Below, piece after piece: positions 1 through 8,305 of a stretch of DNA of 64,000 nt; positions within the stretch are counted from its first letter, which is position 1; each line of letters begins with the position of its first letter. Source of the DNA: Thermoflexus hugenholtzii JAD2 (lineage in GTDB: Bacteria > Chloroflexota > Anaerolineae > Thermoflexales > Thermoflexaceae); the NCBI RefSeq assembly GCF_900187885.1, contig NZ_FYEK01000075.1, positions 62,001 through 126,000 of the forward strand, in the 5' to 3' direction. The notes beneath the pieces are model-generated. The model saw only the letters and a program-made list of their open reading frames with translations, had not been told where the DNA came from and did no database searches. The translations under genes were made by a program, and so were the position numbers.

Positions 1-1
1 A

Positions 2-214
2 CCCTATCGCGATCGGCTGGATGAACTGCTTCGCCTTGGGCTTCGCGAGTTGCGCAAAGCCGAAAGCCTGGTCTTGCTTCGGTCCGGAGCGATCTCGATC
101 GGTAAGGCCGCTCGCCTGGCTGGCGTTCCTCTTCGCGAAATGATCCACTACGCCCTGGCCCATGGGGTCCATCCCCCCATCGATGAAGAGATGATCCATG
201 AGGAGCTGGCATGA
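2..214 (+). CDS. UPF0175-family antitoxin (partial, 5' end outside window)
   Basis: Only the last 70 residues are visible; the start lies left of the window. The tail reads as a helix-turn-helix-like segment ('SIGKAARLAGVPLREMIHYA') of the kind seen in UPF0175 proteins, the antitoxin-like partners of PIN/DUF3368 toxins. The stop codon overlaps the next start (ATGA, 211-214), so the two genes are translationally coupled, as expected for a type II toxin-antitoxin pair. The family assignment comes from the pattern and the neighbour; the coupling is seen directly. Confidence 0.75.
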   Translation, partial: PYRDRLDELLRLGLRELRKAESLVLLRSGAISIGKAARLAGVPLREMIHYALAHGVHPPIDEEMIHEELA

Positions 215-738
215 AAGTCGTTAGCAACGCCGGCCCTCTGATCACATTGGGCAAACGGGGTCAGCTGGGATTGCTGCTCCGGCTTTATCAGGAAATCTTC
301 ATTTCGCAAGAAGTGCATACCGAAGTTGTAGTGAAAGGCCTCGAGATTGGAGAGCCGGACGCAAGCGCAACAGCCTTTCTTGTTAACCAGGGTCTAATTC
401 GCGTTAGGAAGATCGAGTTTCCTTCCTCTCTCCCCGAATGGTCGGGCGGAATCGATGAAGGGGAGATTTCCACAATCCTTCTGGCTCTTCATCTACAGAC
501 AGATTGGATATTGGTGGATGATCTCCAAGCCCGTCGGGCCGCTCGGGCGGCCGGGCTTCGATCGAAAGGTTCGATTGGCATTCTGTTGCAGGGTCTGCGA
601 GCAGGTTATCTCTCCCTGGCAGAGTTCGAGCTGTTGATCCATATGATCCGGAACCGTAGAGATCTATGGATCCATCCTCATCTGTGTGAGCTGGCGCTCC
701 AAGAGGCCCGCCGCTTCGCAGGTCGAGATCGTGTGTGA
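211..738 (+). CDS. DUF3368 PIN-like toxin/nuclease
   Basis: A 175-residue protein of usual DUF3368 length. It opens with a PIN-like strand 'VVSNAGPLITLGK', where Asn6 occupies the place of the first acidic residue. A central acidic cluster (Asp82, Glu83, Glu85) and the pair Asp103-Asp104 before 'QARRAARAAGL' match the metal-binding layout of PIN-domain RNases. It overlaps the upstream UPF0175 gene by 4 bp, so it is best read as the toxin of a type II module. RNase activity is inferred from the family. A short CCCCT/AGGGG hairpin follows the stop, between this gene and the convergent aldolase gene. Confidence 0.8.
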   Translation: MKVVSNAGPLITLGKRGQLGLLLRLYQEIFISQEVHTEVVVKGLEIGEPDASATAFLVNQGLIRVRKIEFPSSLPEWSGGIDEGEISTILLALHLQTDWILVDDLQARRAARAAGLRSKGSIGILLQGLRAGYLSLAEFELLIHMIRNRRDLWIHPHLCELALQEARRFAGRDRV

Positions 739-796
739 GCAGCCCACCTGAAACCCCTCCAAGGGGCGTCCATTGAACTTCTCCCGCAAAGTCCTC

Positions 797-1690
797 CTAT
801 GGGATCAGGCTATAAGCACGCAGCACCTGGCGCAGCCGCTCCACGTTCTCCGGCCGCATAGGGGCGAGGGGAAGCCGGACCTCCGGGGAGATCTTCCCCA
901 TCATCCCCAGGGCGGTCTTGGCGGGCACCGGGTTGGTCTCAATGAAAAGGGCGTCGTTCAGGGGCAGCAGCTCATAGTGGAGATCCTGGGCCTCCCGCCA
1001 GCGACCCGCCGCCACCAGATCGTAGAGCCGGGCCACCCGGTCCGGCAGCACGTTCCCGGTGGCGCTGACATAGCCTGCCCCGCCGATGGCCAGCACCGGG
1101 AAGCACAGCAACTCGATCCCAGAGTAGACCCGGAAGTCCCGCCCCATCCGGTGCAGGAGCCGGTTGATGTGCTCGAAGTCCTTGTTCGCCTCTTTGATCC
1201 CAATGATGTTCGGGCAGGCCTCCCGCAGCCGGGCCACCGTGTCGACCTCCAGATGGGCCGCCGTCCGCCCGGGGATGTTGTACAGAATGATCGGGAGGTC
1301 GACCCGTTCGGCGATCCCTTTGAAGTAACGGAAGAGCCCTTCCTGGGAGGGCCGGACGTAATAGGGCACCACCACCAGCAGGGCGTCGACACCGGCGGCC
1401 TGGGCGGCCTGGGAGAGCCGCACCGTCTCCTCGAAGTTGTTCGTGCCCGTCCCGGCGATGATCGGGACCCGGCCCCGGGCCACCTCCACGGCCAGGCGGT
1501 AGAGGCCGACCCGTTCCTCGAAGGTGAGGGCGCTGGGCTCCCCGGTGGTCCCGGTGATCACCAGGCCGTGGGATCCCGAGGCGATCTGCCATTCGATCAG
1601 CCCGGCGAACCCCTCCCAGTCCACCGCCCCGTCCCGGAAGGGCGTGACCAGGGGGACCAGGGAGCCGCGCAGGCGCGCGATGTCGCTCAT
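797..1690 (-). CDS. dapA: 4-hydroxy-tetrahydrodipicolinate synthase family aldolase (DapA-like)
   Basis: A 297-residue class I aldolase, the normal length for DapA. Visible family marks are GTTGE (47-51), the tyrosine pair at 110-111, the catalytic Tyr137 in 'ILYNIPGRT' and the Schiff-base lysine Lys166 in 'GIKEA'. A longer upstream reading exists, but 'MSDIARLRG' at 1690 is the natural start and overlaps the upstream stop (ATGA). True DapA condenses pyruvate and aspartate semialdehyde for lysine and peptidoglycan. This copy is the last gene of a liv transporter-flavin reductase operon, so a catabolic pyruvate aldolase or hydratase role is equally possible. The fold is certain; the substrate is not. 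Confidence 0.85.
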   Translation of the reverse strand: MSDIARLRGSLVPLVTPFRDGAVDWEGFAGLIEWQIASGSHGLVITGTTGEPSALTFEERVGLYRLAVEVARGRVPIIAGTGTNNFEETVRLSQAAQAAGVDALLVVVPYYVRPSQEGLFRYFKGIAERVDLPIILYNIPGRTAAHLEVDTVARLREACPNIIGIKEANKDFEHINRLLHRMGRDFRVYSGIELLCFPVLAIGGAGYVSATGNVLPDRVARLYDLVAAGRWREAQDLHYELLPLNDALFIETNPVPAKTALGMMGKISPEVRLPLAPMRPENVERLRQVLRAYSLIP

Positions 1691-2190
1691 CCGGCTTCCC
1701 TCCCGTCCGGGATGGCCAGACGCCGGTAGCTCCCCTCGAAGTAGAGCAACGGCGCTCCCTCCCGCAGGACCCCCGCGGCCTCCACCAGACCCAGGTAGAT
1801 CGTGTGGTCGCCGCCCCAGTAAGCGCCAGCCACCGTGCAGTCGAGGTAGGCCAGGGCCTGGGTCAGGATGGGGGCGCCGGTGACGGCCACCTGATACGGA
1901 ACGCCCTCGAAGCGATCGGCGACCGGAATCCGTCCGGCGAACCGCTCGGAGAGCTCCCGCTGATCCTCCGTCAGGAAGTTCACCGCGAAGCAACGCCCTT
2001 CCCGCAGCAGGGCGTCACTGCGGCTGTCGTTCTGGATGCAGACCAGCACCAGCGGCGGGTTCATCGAGACGCTGGTGAAGGCCGTGGCTGTGAGGCCGTG
2101 GATCTGCTCACCGGCTCGCATGGTCACGACCGTCACCGTGCTCGCCCACCGACGCATCACCTGACGCAGCTGCTCGGGCGGGACGGGCAT
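1687..2190 (-). CDS. flavin reductase family protein (HpaC-like FMN-binding split barrel)
   Basis: A 167-residue protein with the FMN-binding split-barrel signature: 'STVTVVTM' near the N-terminus, 'GLTATAFTSVSMNPPLVLVC' in the middle and a closing 'PLLYFEGSYRRL'. Family members use NAD(P)H to supply reduced flavin to a monooxygenase such as HpaB. No monooxygenase is visible in the window. The start at 2190 is preferred because homology begins there; the upstream in-frame extension lies inside livF. The end overlaps dapA by 4 bp, so the two are co-translated. The pairing with a DapA-like aldolase and liv genes hints at aromatic-acid use, which is inference. Confidence 0.82.
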   Translation of the reverse strand: MPVPPEQLRQVMRRWASTVTVVTMRAGEQIHGLTATAFTSVSMNPPLVLVCIQNDSRSDALLREGRCFAVNFLTEDQRELSERFAGRIPVADRFEGVPYQVAVTGAPILTQALAYLDCTVAGAYWGGDHTIYLGLVEAAGVLREGAPLLYFEGSYRRLAIPDGREAG

Positions 2191-2950
2191 ATGCCGCGAC
2201 CTCCGAAGGATGGGATCCCGGGAGAGTTGGCGAGGCGCCTCCCAGATAAGCGGCCTGGATGGCCGGGTCCTCCAGCAGGGCTGCCGCGGGCCCTTCCCGG
2301 ACAATACGTCCGATCTCCATCACGTAGGCGCGGTCGGCGGCCCGCAGGGCCTGGCGGGCGTTCTGTTCCACCAGGAGCAGGGTGAGCCCCTGCCGACGCA
2401 GATCGGCGATGATCCGGAAGAGCTCCTGGACCAGCAAGGGGGCCAGGCCCAGGGAGGGCTCGTCCAGGAGGAGGATGCGGGGACAGGCCATCAGCCCGCG
2501 CCCGATGGCCAGCATCTGCTGCTCGCCGCCGCTGAGGGTCCCCGCCGTCTGCCGGCGCCGCTCCTTCAGCCGGGGGAAGAGGGCATACACCCGCTCCAGG
2601 TCCGCTTCCACGGCCTTCCGCTCGCCCCGCCGAAGCCGCAGATAGGCCCCCAGGCGGAGGTTGTCCTCCACGCTCATGGAGGCGAACAGCTGCCGCCGCT
2701 CCGGGATCTGGATCACCCCAAGGGCCACGATCCGCTCCGGCGGCCATCCGGTGATCTCCTGTCCGTCCAGCCGGATCCGCCCGGCGCTCGGGCGCAGCAG
2801 CCCGCTGATGGCCCGCAGCAACGTGGTCTTGCCTGCGCCGTTGGCCCCGATCACCGCCACGATCTCCCCGGGCTCCACCCGCAGGGAGACCCCGTGGAGG
2901 ACCTTCACGGCGCCGTAGGCCACCTCCAGCCCCTCAACCTCGAGCGACAT
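2108..2950 (-). CDS. livF: branched-chain amino acid ABC transporter ATP-binding protein LivF
   Basis: A 280-residue ABC ATPase. The Walker A motif GANGAGKTT is at 35-43, the signature is LSGGEQQ, and Walker B is ILLLDEP followed by the LivF-typical 'SLGLAPLLVQELF'. It is the second ATPase of a LivFGHMK importer. LivF proteins usually end just after 'AAYLGG'. This one runs about 45 residues further in low-complexity sequence and overlaps the next gene by 83 bp, so a missing stop or a frame error near the end is possible. The start at 2950 overlaps the livG stop by 17 bp. Confidence 0.93.
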   Translation of the reverse strand: MSLEVEGLEVAYGAVKVLHGVSLRVEPGEIVAVIGANGAGKTTLLRAISGLLRPSAGRIRLDGQEITGWPPERIVALGVIQIPERRQLFASMSVEDNLRLGAYLRLRRGERKAVEADLERVYALFPRLKERRRQTAGTLSGGEQQMLAIGRGLMACPRILLLDEPSLGLAPLLVQELFRIIADLRRQGLTLLLVEQNARQALRAADRAYVMEIGRIVREGPAAALLEDPAIQAAYLGGASPTLPGSHPSEVAAYARPARAAASGDASVGEHGDGRDHASR

Positions 2951-3758
2951 GGGGCAGCTCCTCCTCACCCAGATAGGCCGCGATCACCCGGGGATCCCGC
3001 TGGATCACCTCCGGGGGACCCTCTGCGATCAGCCGTCCGTAATCCAGCACCGCGATCTCCTCTGCCAGCCCCATTACCAGGCTCATATCGTGTTCCACCA
3101 GGAGGATGGTGATCCCTTCCTGATGCAGTTGCCGGATCAGTTCGGCGAGGCGGGCTTTTTCGGAGGGGTTCAGCCCAGCGCCGGGCTCGTCCAGCAGCAA
3201 CAGCTGCGGGGTGGCGGCCAGCGCCCGGGCGATCTCCAGGATTCGCTGCAGCCCCAAAGGCAGGCCCTCCGCCGGATGATCCGCCCACTCCGTCAGGCCC
3301 ACCCGCTCCAAGATCTCCCAGGCCCGGGCCCGGGCGGCCTCCTCCTCCCGACGCATGCGGGGGGCGCGCAGGATCGCCTCGAGCATGCCGCTATGGCCGT
3401 GCCGATGTCCTCCCACCAGCACATGCTCCAGCACCGTCATCCCCGGGAACAGCTGGACGTTCTGGAAGGTGCGGGCGATGCCCAGGGCCGCGATCCGATA
3501 AGGGGGAAGCCCCACAATAGACCGACCCTGGAACCGGATGTCCCCAGAGGTCGGGCGCAGGGTCCCGGTGATGAGGTTGAATAGCGTGGTCTTGCCCGCG
3601 CCGTTCGGCCCGATGAGCCCCTTGATCTGCCCCGGCCAGACGCGGAGCGAGACCTCCATCAGGGCCATCAACCCCCCGAATGCCTTCGAGACCCGAATGA
3701 CTTCGAGAAGCGGCCGCGCCTCACGCTCCCCTGTGCCATTTGAGCTGACCCGAACCAT
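2934..3758 (-). CDS. livG: branched-chain amino acid ABC transporter ATP-binding protein LivG
   Basis: A 274-residue ABC ATPase with Walker A 'GPNGAGKTT', a LivG-style helical insert ('LEHVLVGGHRHGHSGMLEAI'), Walker B 'LLLLDEPGAGLNP' and the C-terminal 'VIAAYLGEE'. The signature is degenerate: 'EGLPLGLQRILEIARAL' in place of LSYG(Q)QR, a common LivG variant. The frame is open far upstream, but that part overlaps livM out of frame. The start 'MVRVSSNG' at 3758, just after livM, is chosen. LivG and LivF form the cytoplasmic ATPase pair of the importer. Confidence 0.92.
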   Translation of the reverse strand: MVRVSSNGTGEREARPLLEVIRVSKAFGGLMALMEVSLRVWPGQIKGLIGPNGAGKTTLFNLITGTLRPTSGDIRFQGRSIVGLPPYRIAALGIARTFQNVQLFPGMTVLEHVLVGGHRHGHSGMLEAILRAPRMRREEEAARARAWEILERVGLTEWADHPAEGLPLGLQRILEIARALAATPQLLLLDEPGAGLNPSEKARLAELIRQLHQEGITILLVEHDMSLVMGLAEEIAVLDYGRLIAEGPPEVIQRDPRVIAAYLGEEELPHVARG

Positions 3759-3784
3759 CCTTCCCTCTCTTCCCTTAATGGAAA

Positions 3785-4870
3785 TCAGCGGCTCGCCGGG
3801 ATGGTGCCGCGCGCCATCCGACGGCCCCGGAGCCGTCGGAGCCCCCAGACGGTGAGGCCTTCCGGCATGAAGAGCATGATGAGAACCAGGATGGCACCGA
3901 AGGCGATGAGCTCGAGCTCCCCTTGGGCCCCGGGGATCAGCCGGCGCAGCTGGGTGCGCAGGACCTCCTGAACCAGCAGCACCGTCAGCGCCCCAAAAGG
4001 AGCTCCCCAGATGCTGGCCATCCCCCCCACGGCGGACATCACCACCAGCTCCAGGGAGGGGCCGAACCCGAAGGTGGCCGGGATCACCGTGGTCTGGAAG
4101 TGGGCGTAGAGGCTGCCGGCCAGGGCGGCCATCCCCGCGCTCAGGGCGAAGATCCGAGCTTTGTAATGGGGGACCTCCACCCCCACGCTCTCGGCGGCCA
4201 TCTCGCTGCCGTGGATCGCCCGCAACGCCCGGCCCACCCGGGAGCGGACCACGTTGAGGCCGAGGGCGATGGCGCCGAAGGCGAAGAGCCAGACCAGGAA
4301 GTAATACCGCCAAGCCGGCCAGAGGGTCAGCGATCCCAACCGCAGGCGGGGGATCCCCTGCAGGCCATCGAATCCACCGGTTAGGTTCAAATGCGGGAGG
4401 CCCAGGTTCTCCCGCAGCAGGATGTAAACGACGACCCCCAGGCCCAGGGTGGCCATCGCCAAGTAGTGGCCCCGCAGCCGCAGGATCGGACGCCCGATCC
4501 CATAAGCCAGGAGACCAACCAGGAATGCGCCGCTGAACATCACCAGCCACGGCCATGCCCATCCTTCGGCCAGTCCCGGCGGGATCCCCAGGGCCCGGGC
4601 GCGCACGGTCAGGATGGCGGAAAAGAATGCCCCCATCCCGTAAAAGGCCGCCTGCCCCAGAGAGATCTGGCCCGCGTAGCCCATCAGCAGGTTCAGCCCC
4701 ACCAGGACGATGGTGAACAGGCCGGCCCGGATCATCGTGTCCAGGGTCAAAAAGCCTCCGGTGAGGGTCGACAAGGAGAGGTCGAAGGGCCGCCAGGCTT
4801 CCAACAGCCCGATGGCCAGGATCAACGGGACGCCGATGACAAACCCAACCCAGGGCGAGCGCATCCGCAT
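3785..4870 (-). CDS. livM: branched-chain amino acid ABC transporter permease LivM
   Basis: A 361-residue polytopic membrane protein with about ten hydrophobic segments. Family marks are 'LNLLMGYAGQISLGQAAFYGMGA' (shown in part; the LivM/LivH 'GxxSLGxxAF' element), 'RGHYLAMATLGLG' and the EAA-like loop 'VGRALRAIHGSEMAAESVGV'. It is one half of the translocation pore, paired with LivH encoded just upstream with a 7-bp gap. Length and motifs are normal. Confidence 0.93.
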   Translation of the reverse strand: MRMRSPWVGFVIGVPLILAIGLLEAWRPFDLSLSTLTGGFLTLDTMIRAGLFTIVLVGLNLLMGYAGQISLGQAAFYGMGAFFSAILTVRARALGIPPGLAEGWAWPWLVMFSGAFLVGLLAYGIGRPILRLRGHYLAMATLGLGVVVYILLRENLGLPHLNLTGGFDGLQGIPRLRLGSLTLWPAWRYYFLVWLFAFGAIALGLNVVRSRVGRALRAIHGSEMAAESVGVEVPHYKARIFALSAGMAALAGSLYAHFQTTVIPATFGFGPSLELVVMSAVGGMASIWGAPFGALTVLLVQEVLRTQLRRLIPGAQGELELIAFGAILVLIMLFMPEGLTVWGLRRLRGRRMARGTIPASR

Positions 4871-4877
4871 CCTCTCC

Positions 4878-5912
4878 TCACGTACGCTCGACCTCAGCCT
4901 CCGATCCGGCGAACCCCTGCGGGTGGATCAGGAGGACGAGGATCAGGATGATGAAGGCGAACAGATCCTTGAACCCGGCCACCGTCACCCCGGCCCACAA
5001 GTTCTCCAAGGCGCCCAAAAGCAGCCCCCCCAGCACCGCCCCCGGGAAGCTCACCAGCCCACCCATGATGGCGGCCACGAAGCCTTTAAGCCCCAGCTCC
5101 AGCCCCATCTCATAGGTCGGCCGGGTGGCCGGCCCCAGCACGATACCGGCCATCGCCCCCAGAGCAGCGGCCAGGCCGAAGGCCAGCGTGCTCATGGCGT
5201 CCACCCGGATCCCCATCAGCTGAGCGGCCAGGCGGTTGACGGCGCAGGCCCGCATGGCTTTGCCGAGGGTCGTGCGCCCGAAAAACAGCGCCAGGGCCAG
5301 AAGCGAGACCCCCAGAGCTCCCCAGATCCACAGGCTCTGGGCCTTGATCCGGAGCGCCCCAAAGCGGAGGGTGGGATCAGCCAAGCTCAGCGTGGTGAAG
5401 GAGGGGATCACCTTCGCATAAGGGCCCCACAGCAGCAGGGCCGCGCCCTCCAGGATCAGATACACGCCGACGGTGATGATGATGCGGGTGAGGGGGGAAG
5501 CCCGCCGGGCCGGATAAAGGGCCCAACGCTCGACGGCTACCCCGATCCCGGCAACGATGCCAATCGAGAGGAGGGCGGCGAGGGCCAAGCGGAGGCCAGG
5601 GGTGGGAGGCCAGCCCCGCTCATAAAAGGAGGCGGTGAGCATGGGCCCCAGCATCACGAAGGCTCCCTGGGCGAAGTTGATCACCCCCGTCACCCGATAG
5701 ACCAGCACGAAGCCCAGGGCCACCAGGGCGTAGATGCTGCCTCCCCGTAGCCCGTCCAGGAGAAACTGGAGATATTCCGGCGCCCCGAACCCGTGCCGCC
5801 GGCCCAGGAGGACCAGCAAAGCCAGCGTCCCCAGCGCGGCGAGGGCCACTCCCCCGCGCCAAGCGCCTTCCTTTGTCCATGCCCGTTCCCCCCAGCGCCA
5901 TCCCCGGACCAT
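4878..5912 (-). CDS. livH: branched-chain amino acid ABC transporter permease LivH
   Basis: A 344-residue membrane protein. After a basic N-terminus and a first TM segment (about 20-40) come the LivH marks 'GSIYALVALGFVLVYRVTG' and 'INFAQGAFVMLG', and the later loop 'LGKAMRACAVNRLAAQLMGI'. It forms the pore with LivM. It lies 36 bp downstream of the lipoprotein gene livK and is presumably transcribed from the livK promoter. Confidence 0.93.
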   Translation of the reverse strand: MVRGWRWGERAWTKEGAWRGGVALAALGTLALLVLLGRRHGFGAPEYLQFLLDGLRGGSIYALVALGFVLVYRVTGVINFAQGAFVMLGPMLTASFYERGWPPTPGLRLALAALLSIGIVAGIGVAVERWALYPARRASPLTRIIITVGVYLILEGAALLLWGPYAKVIPSFTTLSLADPTLRFGALRIKAQSLWIWGALGVSLLALALFFGRTTLGKAMRACAVNRLAAQLMGIRVDAMSTLAFGLAAALGAMAGIVLGPATRPTYEMGLELGLKGFVAAIMGGLVSFPGAVLGGLLLGALENLWAGVTVAGFKDLFAFIILILVLLIHPQGFAGSEAEVERT

Positions 5913-5948
5913 CGCCGCCCTCCACGCAACGGACCCGCGGGTCCGCCC

Positions 5949-7232
5949 TTACTTCCACTGATCGCGAGGCAGAATCTGGAACTTCCCGTCCTTCACGACC
6001 ACCATCACGAAGTCGGTGTAGTTGAAGCCCAGATGGTCATCCGGGCTGAGGTTGAAGATCCCGTGGGTGCCCGGGAGGTTGCGCAAGCCCTCCAGAGCCT
6101 CGCGGACCTTGGCTCGCTGCTCGGCCAGGGAGAGGCCATCGGGCAGCGTCTTCAGGGCCGCGATCGCCCACTGCAGGGCATCATAAGCGTGGCCGGCGAA
6201 GGTGCTGATGGGCTCGCCCTTCGTGAAGTCCTGGTAGGCCTTCACGAAATCCAGGTTGAGCTGCTTCACCGGGTCCGTGTCCGGCAGCTGGTCAGCGACC
6301 AGGATCTTGCCACAGGGCATCACCGTGCCTTCAGCGGCCGCCCCAGCGTTCTTGACCAAGTCCGGGCTGCAGGAGCCGTGGCCGTGGACAATGCGGATCT
6401 CGGGCAGGGCGTCCCGCACCGCCACGTTCACCAGGGCGGAGGCGGGCGGGATGGAGCCGATGACCACCGCCTGGCACCCGCTGGCCTTCACCTTCTCCAC
6501 CTGCGGGAACTCCGTGGCGGTGCGCTCAAAGGCATCCCCGTAGACGATCTCGATGCCGGCCTGCGGGAAGACAGCCTGGGCGCTGGCGAAGGTGTCTTGC
6601 CCGTAAGCGGTGTTCTCGTAGAGATGACAGACCTTCGTTATCCCCACCGCCTTCAGGTAGTCTGCCTGCATCTGGGCCGAGTGGAGGTTCTCTGGGACTG
6701 GCTTGAAGATCCATTCGCGCATCTTCTTGGTCTCGGGGTCCTCGATAATTGCGCGGGCAGAGGCCATGGAGATCATGGGCACCTTCGCCTCGGTGGCGAT
6801 GGGGACCATGGCCAGGCTGGGCCCGCTGAGGGTGCCGGCCACCAGGACCACTACGCCCTCCTGCTCGATCAGGCGCCGGGCCACGCTGGCCGCCGTGTCG
6901 TTCTTGCTCTCGTCATCGAAGATGAGGATCTGCACCTCGTGACGGACCCCGTCCGGCCCCACGATGCCGCCCTGGGCCTTGAGCTGCTCCTGGACCATCT
7001 GAGCGACGTTGCGCTCCGGGATGCCCAGGCTGGCCCCGGGGCCGGTAATGGAGGCGATGAAGCCGATCTTATAGGGGGAGCCGACCTTCGGAGCCGGCGT
7101 GGGGGTGGGCGGCGCAGCGGGCGCAACCGTTGGCGTGGCGGCCGGTGGAGCGGGAGTGGGGGTGGGCGCCGCACAGGCCGCCAGCAGCACCGCAACCAGA
7201 GCGACGACGGAACCGATCCGCAAACGACCCAT
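5949..7232 (-). CDS. livK: branched-chain amino acid ABC transporter substrate-binding lipoprotein LivK
   Basis: A 427-residue secreted binding protein. The start at 7232 gives a typical lipoprotein signal ('VALVAVLLAAC', cysteine about 20 residues in). A Pro/Thr/Ala linker follows, then the periplasmic-binding-protein type 1 domain opening 'YKIGFIASITGPGASLG'. A good ribosome site (GGAGGAGAGG) precedes this ATG; the frame extends 50 codons further upstream but would place the signal peptide internally. It is the first gene of the liv operon and captures the solute. Whether the ligand is Leu/Ile/Val, another amino acid or an aromatic acid cannot be told from sequence. Confidence 0.92.
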   Translation of the reverse strand: MGRLRIGSVVALVAVLLAACAAPTPTPAPPAATPTVAPAAPPTPTPAPKVGSPYKIGFIASITGPGASLGIPERNVAQMVQEQLKAQGGIVGPDGVRHEVQILIFDDESKNDTAASVARRLIEQEGVVVLVAGTLSGPSLAMVPIATEAKVPMISMASARAIIEDPETKKMREWIFKPVPENLHSAQMQADYLKAVGITKVCHLYENTAYGQDTFASAQAVFPQAGIEIVYGDAFERTATEFPQVEKVKASGCQAVVIGSIPPASALVNVAVRDALPEIRIVHGHGSCSPDLVKNAGAAAEGTVMPCGKILVADQLPDTDPVKQLNLDFVKAYQDFTKGEPISTFAGHAYDALQWAIAALKTLPDGLSLAEQRAKVREALEGLRNLPGTHGIFNLSPDDHLGFNYTDFVMVVVKDGKFQILPRDQWK

Positions 7233-7353
7233 AGGCCCCTCCTCTCCTCCAGGATATGGGACCGGCCGCCCCGCCGGGCAGGCCCCGGTCCTTCCCCGAA
7301 GGGCAACCGGCCAGGCGGATAGCAAACGTTCGTTCTTCCGCCTTTTGCTAATT

Positions 7354-7382
7354 TTTATAATCCGCCTGATCGAAAATGTCAA
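7354..7382 (-). promoter_or_regulatory. near-consensus sigma-70 promoter of the liv operon
   Basis: On the minus strand TTGACA (7377-7382) and TATAAA (7354-7359) are separated by exactly 17 bp. Expected transcription start is near 7347, leaving a leader of about 115 nt before livK. Seen directly in sequence; activity is inferred. Confidence 0.75.
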
Positions 7383-7427
7383 GGGAGATGGCCCCGCGCT
7401 CGGAGACCCTGGGATCGGCCTCCGGGC

Positions 7428-7433
7428 TATAAT
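7428..7433 (+). promoter_or_regulatory. -10 box for the small Cys-rich gene
   Basis: A perfect TATAAT ends 26 bp before the GTG start of the next gene. No convincing -35 box is present, so the call rests on the -10 element and its position. Confidence 0.45.
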
Positions 7434-7459
7434 GGGGAAAGACCGACGGGGAGGGATGC

Positions 7460-7798
7460 GTGCGCACGCCGTATGGGGCGGAATGCCCCTTCTACTATGC
7501 GGATTACTACCGCGGACGGGAGACGCAGGCCTGCCGCCTGATCGAGCGGACCCTCAGCGGAGGCGCATGGAAGCCTTTCCTCTGCGCGACGTGTCCGGTT
7601 CCGCGGATCGTCCAGGCCAACGCCTGTCCGCATCTGGCCTTAGAGGCCCGGGTGACGAAGACCTGGCTCGGCCTCCGCGAGCAGGTGCGGGTCTACGCGG
7701 TCTGTACGCTGCGCCTGGTAGAGGTCGAGCGGCCCGAGATCGGCTGCGGCGAGTGCCATCTCCATCGCTCCCTCCCGCCCGGTTCGGTCTGTCAGTAA
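7460..7798 (+). CDS. small Cys-rich conserved hypothetical protein
   Basis: A 112-residue protein starting at GTG after 'GGGGAGGGATGC'. It has ten cysteines, including CxxC ('CATCPVP', 41-44) and a CxxC-His near the end ('CGECHLH'). It has no signal peptide or TM segment, so it is probably a soluble metal (Zn or Fe-S) binding protein. Its own -10 box precedes it and a repeat array follows it. I do not recognise the family, and no function is claimed. Confidence 0.6.
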   Translation: MRTPYGAECPFYYADYYRGRETQACRLIERTLSGGAWKPFLCATCPVPRIVQANACPHLALEARVTKTWLGLREQVRVYAVCTLRLVEVERPEIGCGECHLHRSLPPGSVCQ

Positions 7799-7809
7799 AC
7801 AAGGTGCAA

Positions 7810-8141
7810 AGCTGAAGCCCCTCCCACAAAAAGACCGATGTTTGATAGGAGCGGCTTCAGTCGCGACCTTGCGGGATCGAGAACATGGGGGTTGAGGTTG
7901 GAGGAGCCGCTTCCGCCACAACCCTCGCGTCATCGAAGACCAAAGTTCGGGGCTAAAGCCCCTCCTACCCAAGATCGATTTGTGTAGGAGCGGCTTCAGT
8001 CGCGACCCTTCGCATCATCGAAGACGGAGGTTCGGGGCTAAAGCCCCTCTTACAAAAAGACCGGAGGTTTAGGGTTGAAGCCCCCTTCGAAAAGCGAGCG
8101 GTGGCCTCATGGAGGGCAACAGTTCGGGTCGAAAGCCCTAT
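7810..8141. repeat. array of alternating palindromic (REP-like) repeats
   Basis: Gene-free stretch 7799-8305. It holds at least six short palindromic units in alternating orientation. Forward units begin GTAGGAGCGGCTTCAGTCGC (7845-7869, first bases varied; 7984-8007). Inverted units have GGGGC-TAAA-GCCCC plus CTCCTAC (7946-7968, 8031-8053). Weaker copies lie at 7810, 8072 and 8123. A block containing 'CATCGAAGAC' plus a unit is repeated with an 85-bp period (7931 and 8016). The GTAG start and palindrome recall REP elements mobilised by RAYT transposases; no RAYT gene is in the window. From about 8145 to 8305 I see no feature. Confidence 0.8.
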
Positions 8142-8305
8142 AAGCAAGAAGGTCAATGACCATAGGCACGGCTTGCGCCGCGCGGGATCACAACAGCGCT
8201 CAGCCCAAATAGGAGATCCCGTCGAATCCGTAGAGATCCGCGTGAGCTCCGGGCGCCCATCAACGCTCCCTGCGCGGATCCTCATCTTGCCGGCGCGGAG
8301 GGATC

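Noticed and set aside
4391-5750. Plus-strand open frames within the liv region
   Set aside because: Shadows of livM and livH; Gln/Arg/Pro-rich translations without motifs.
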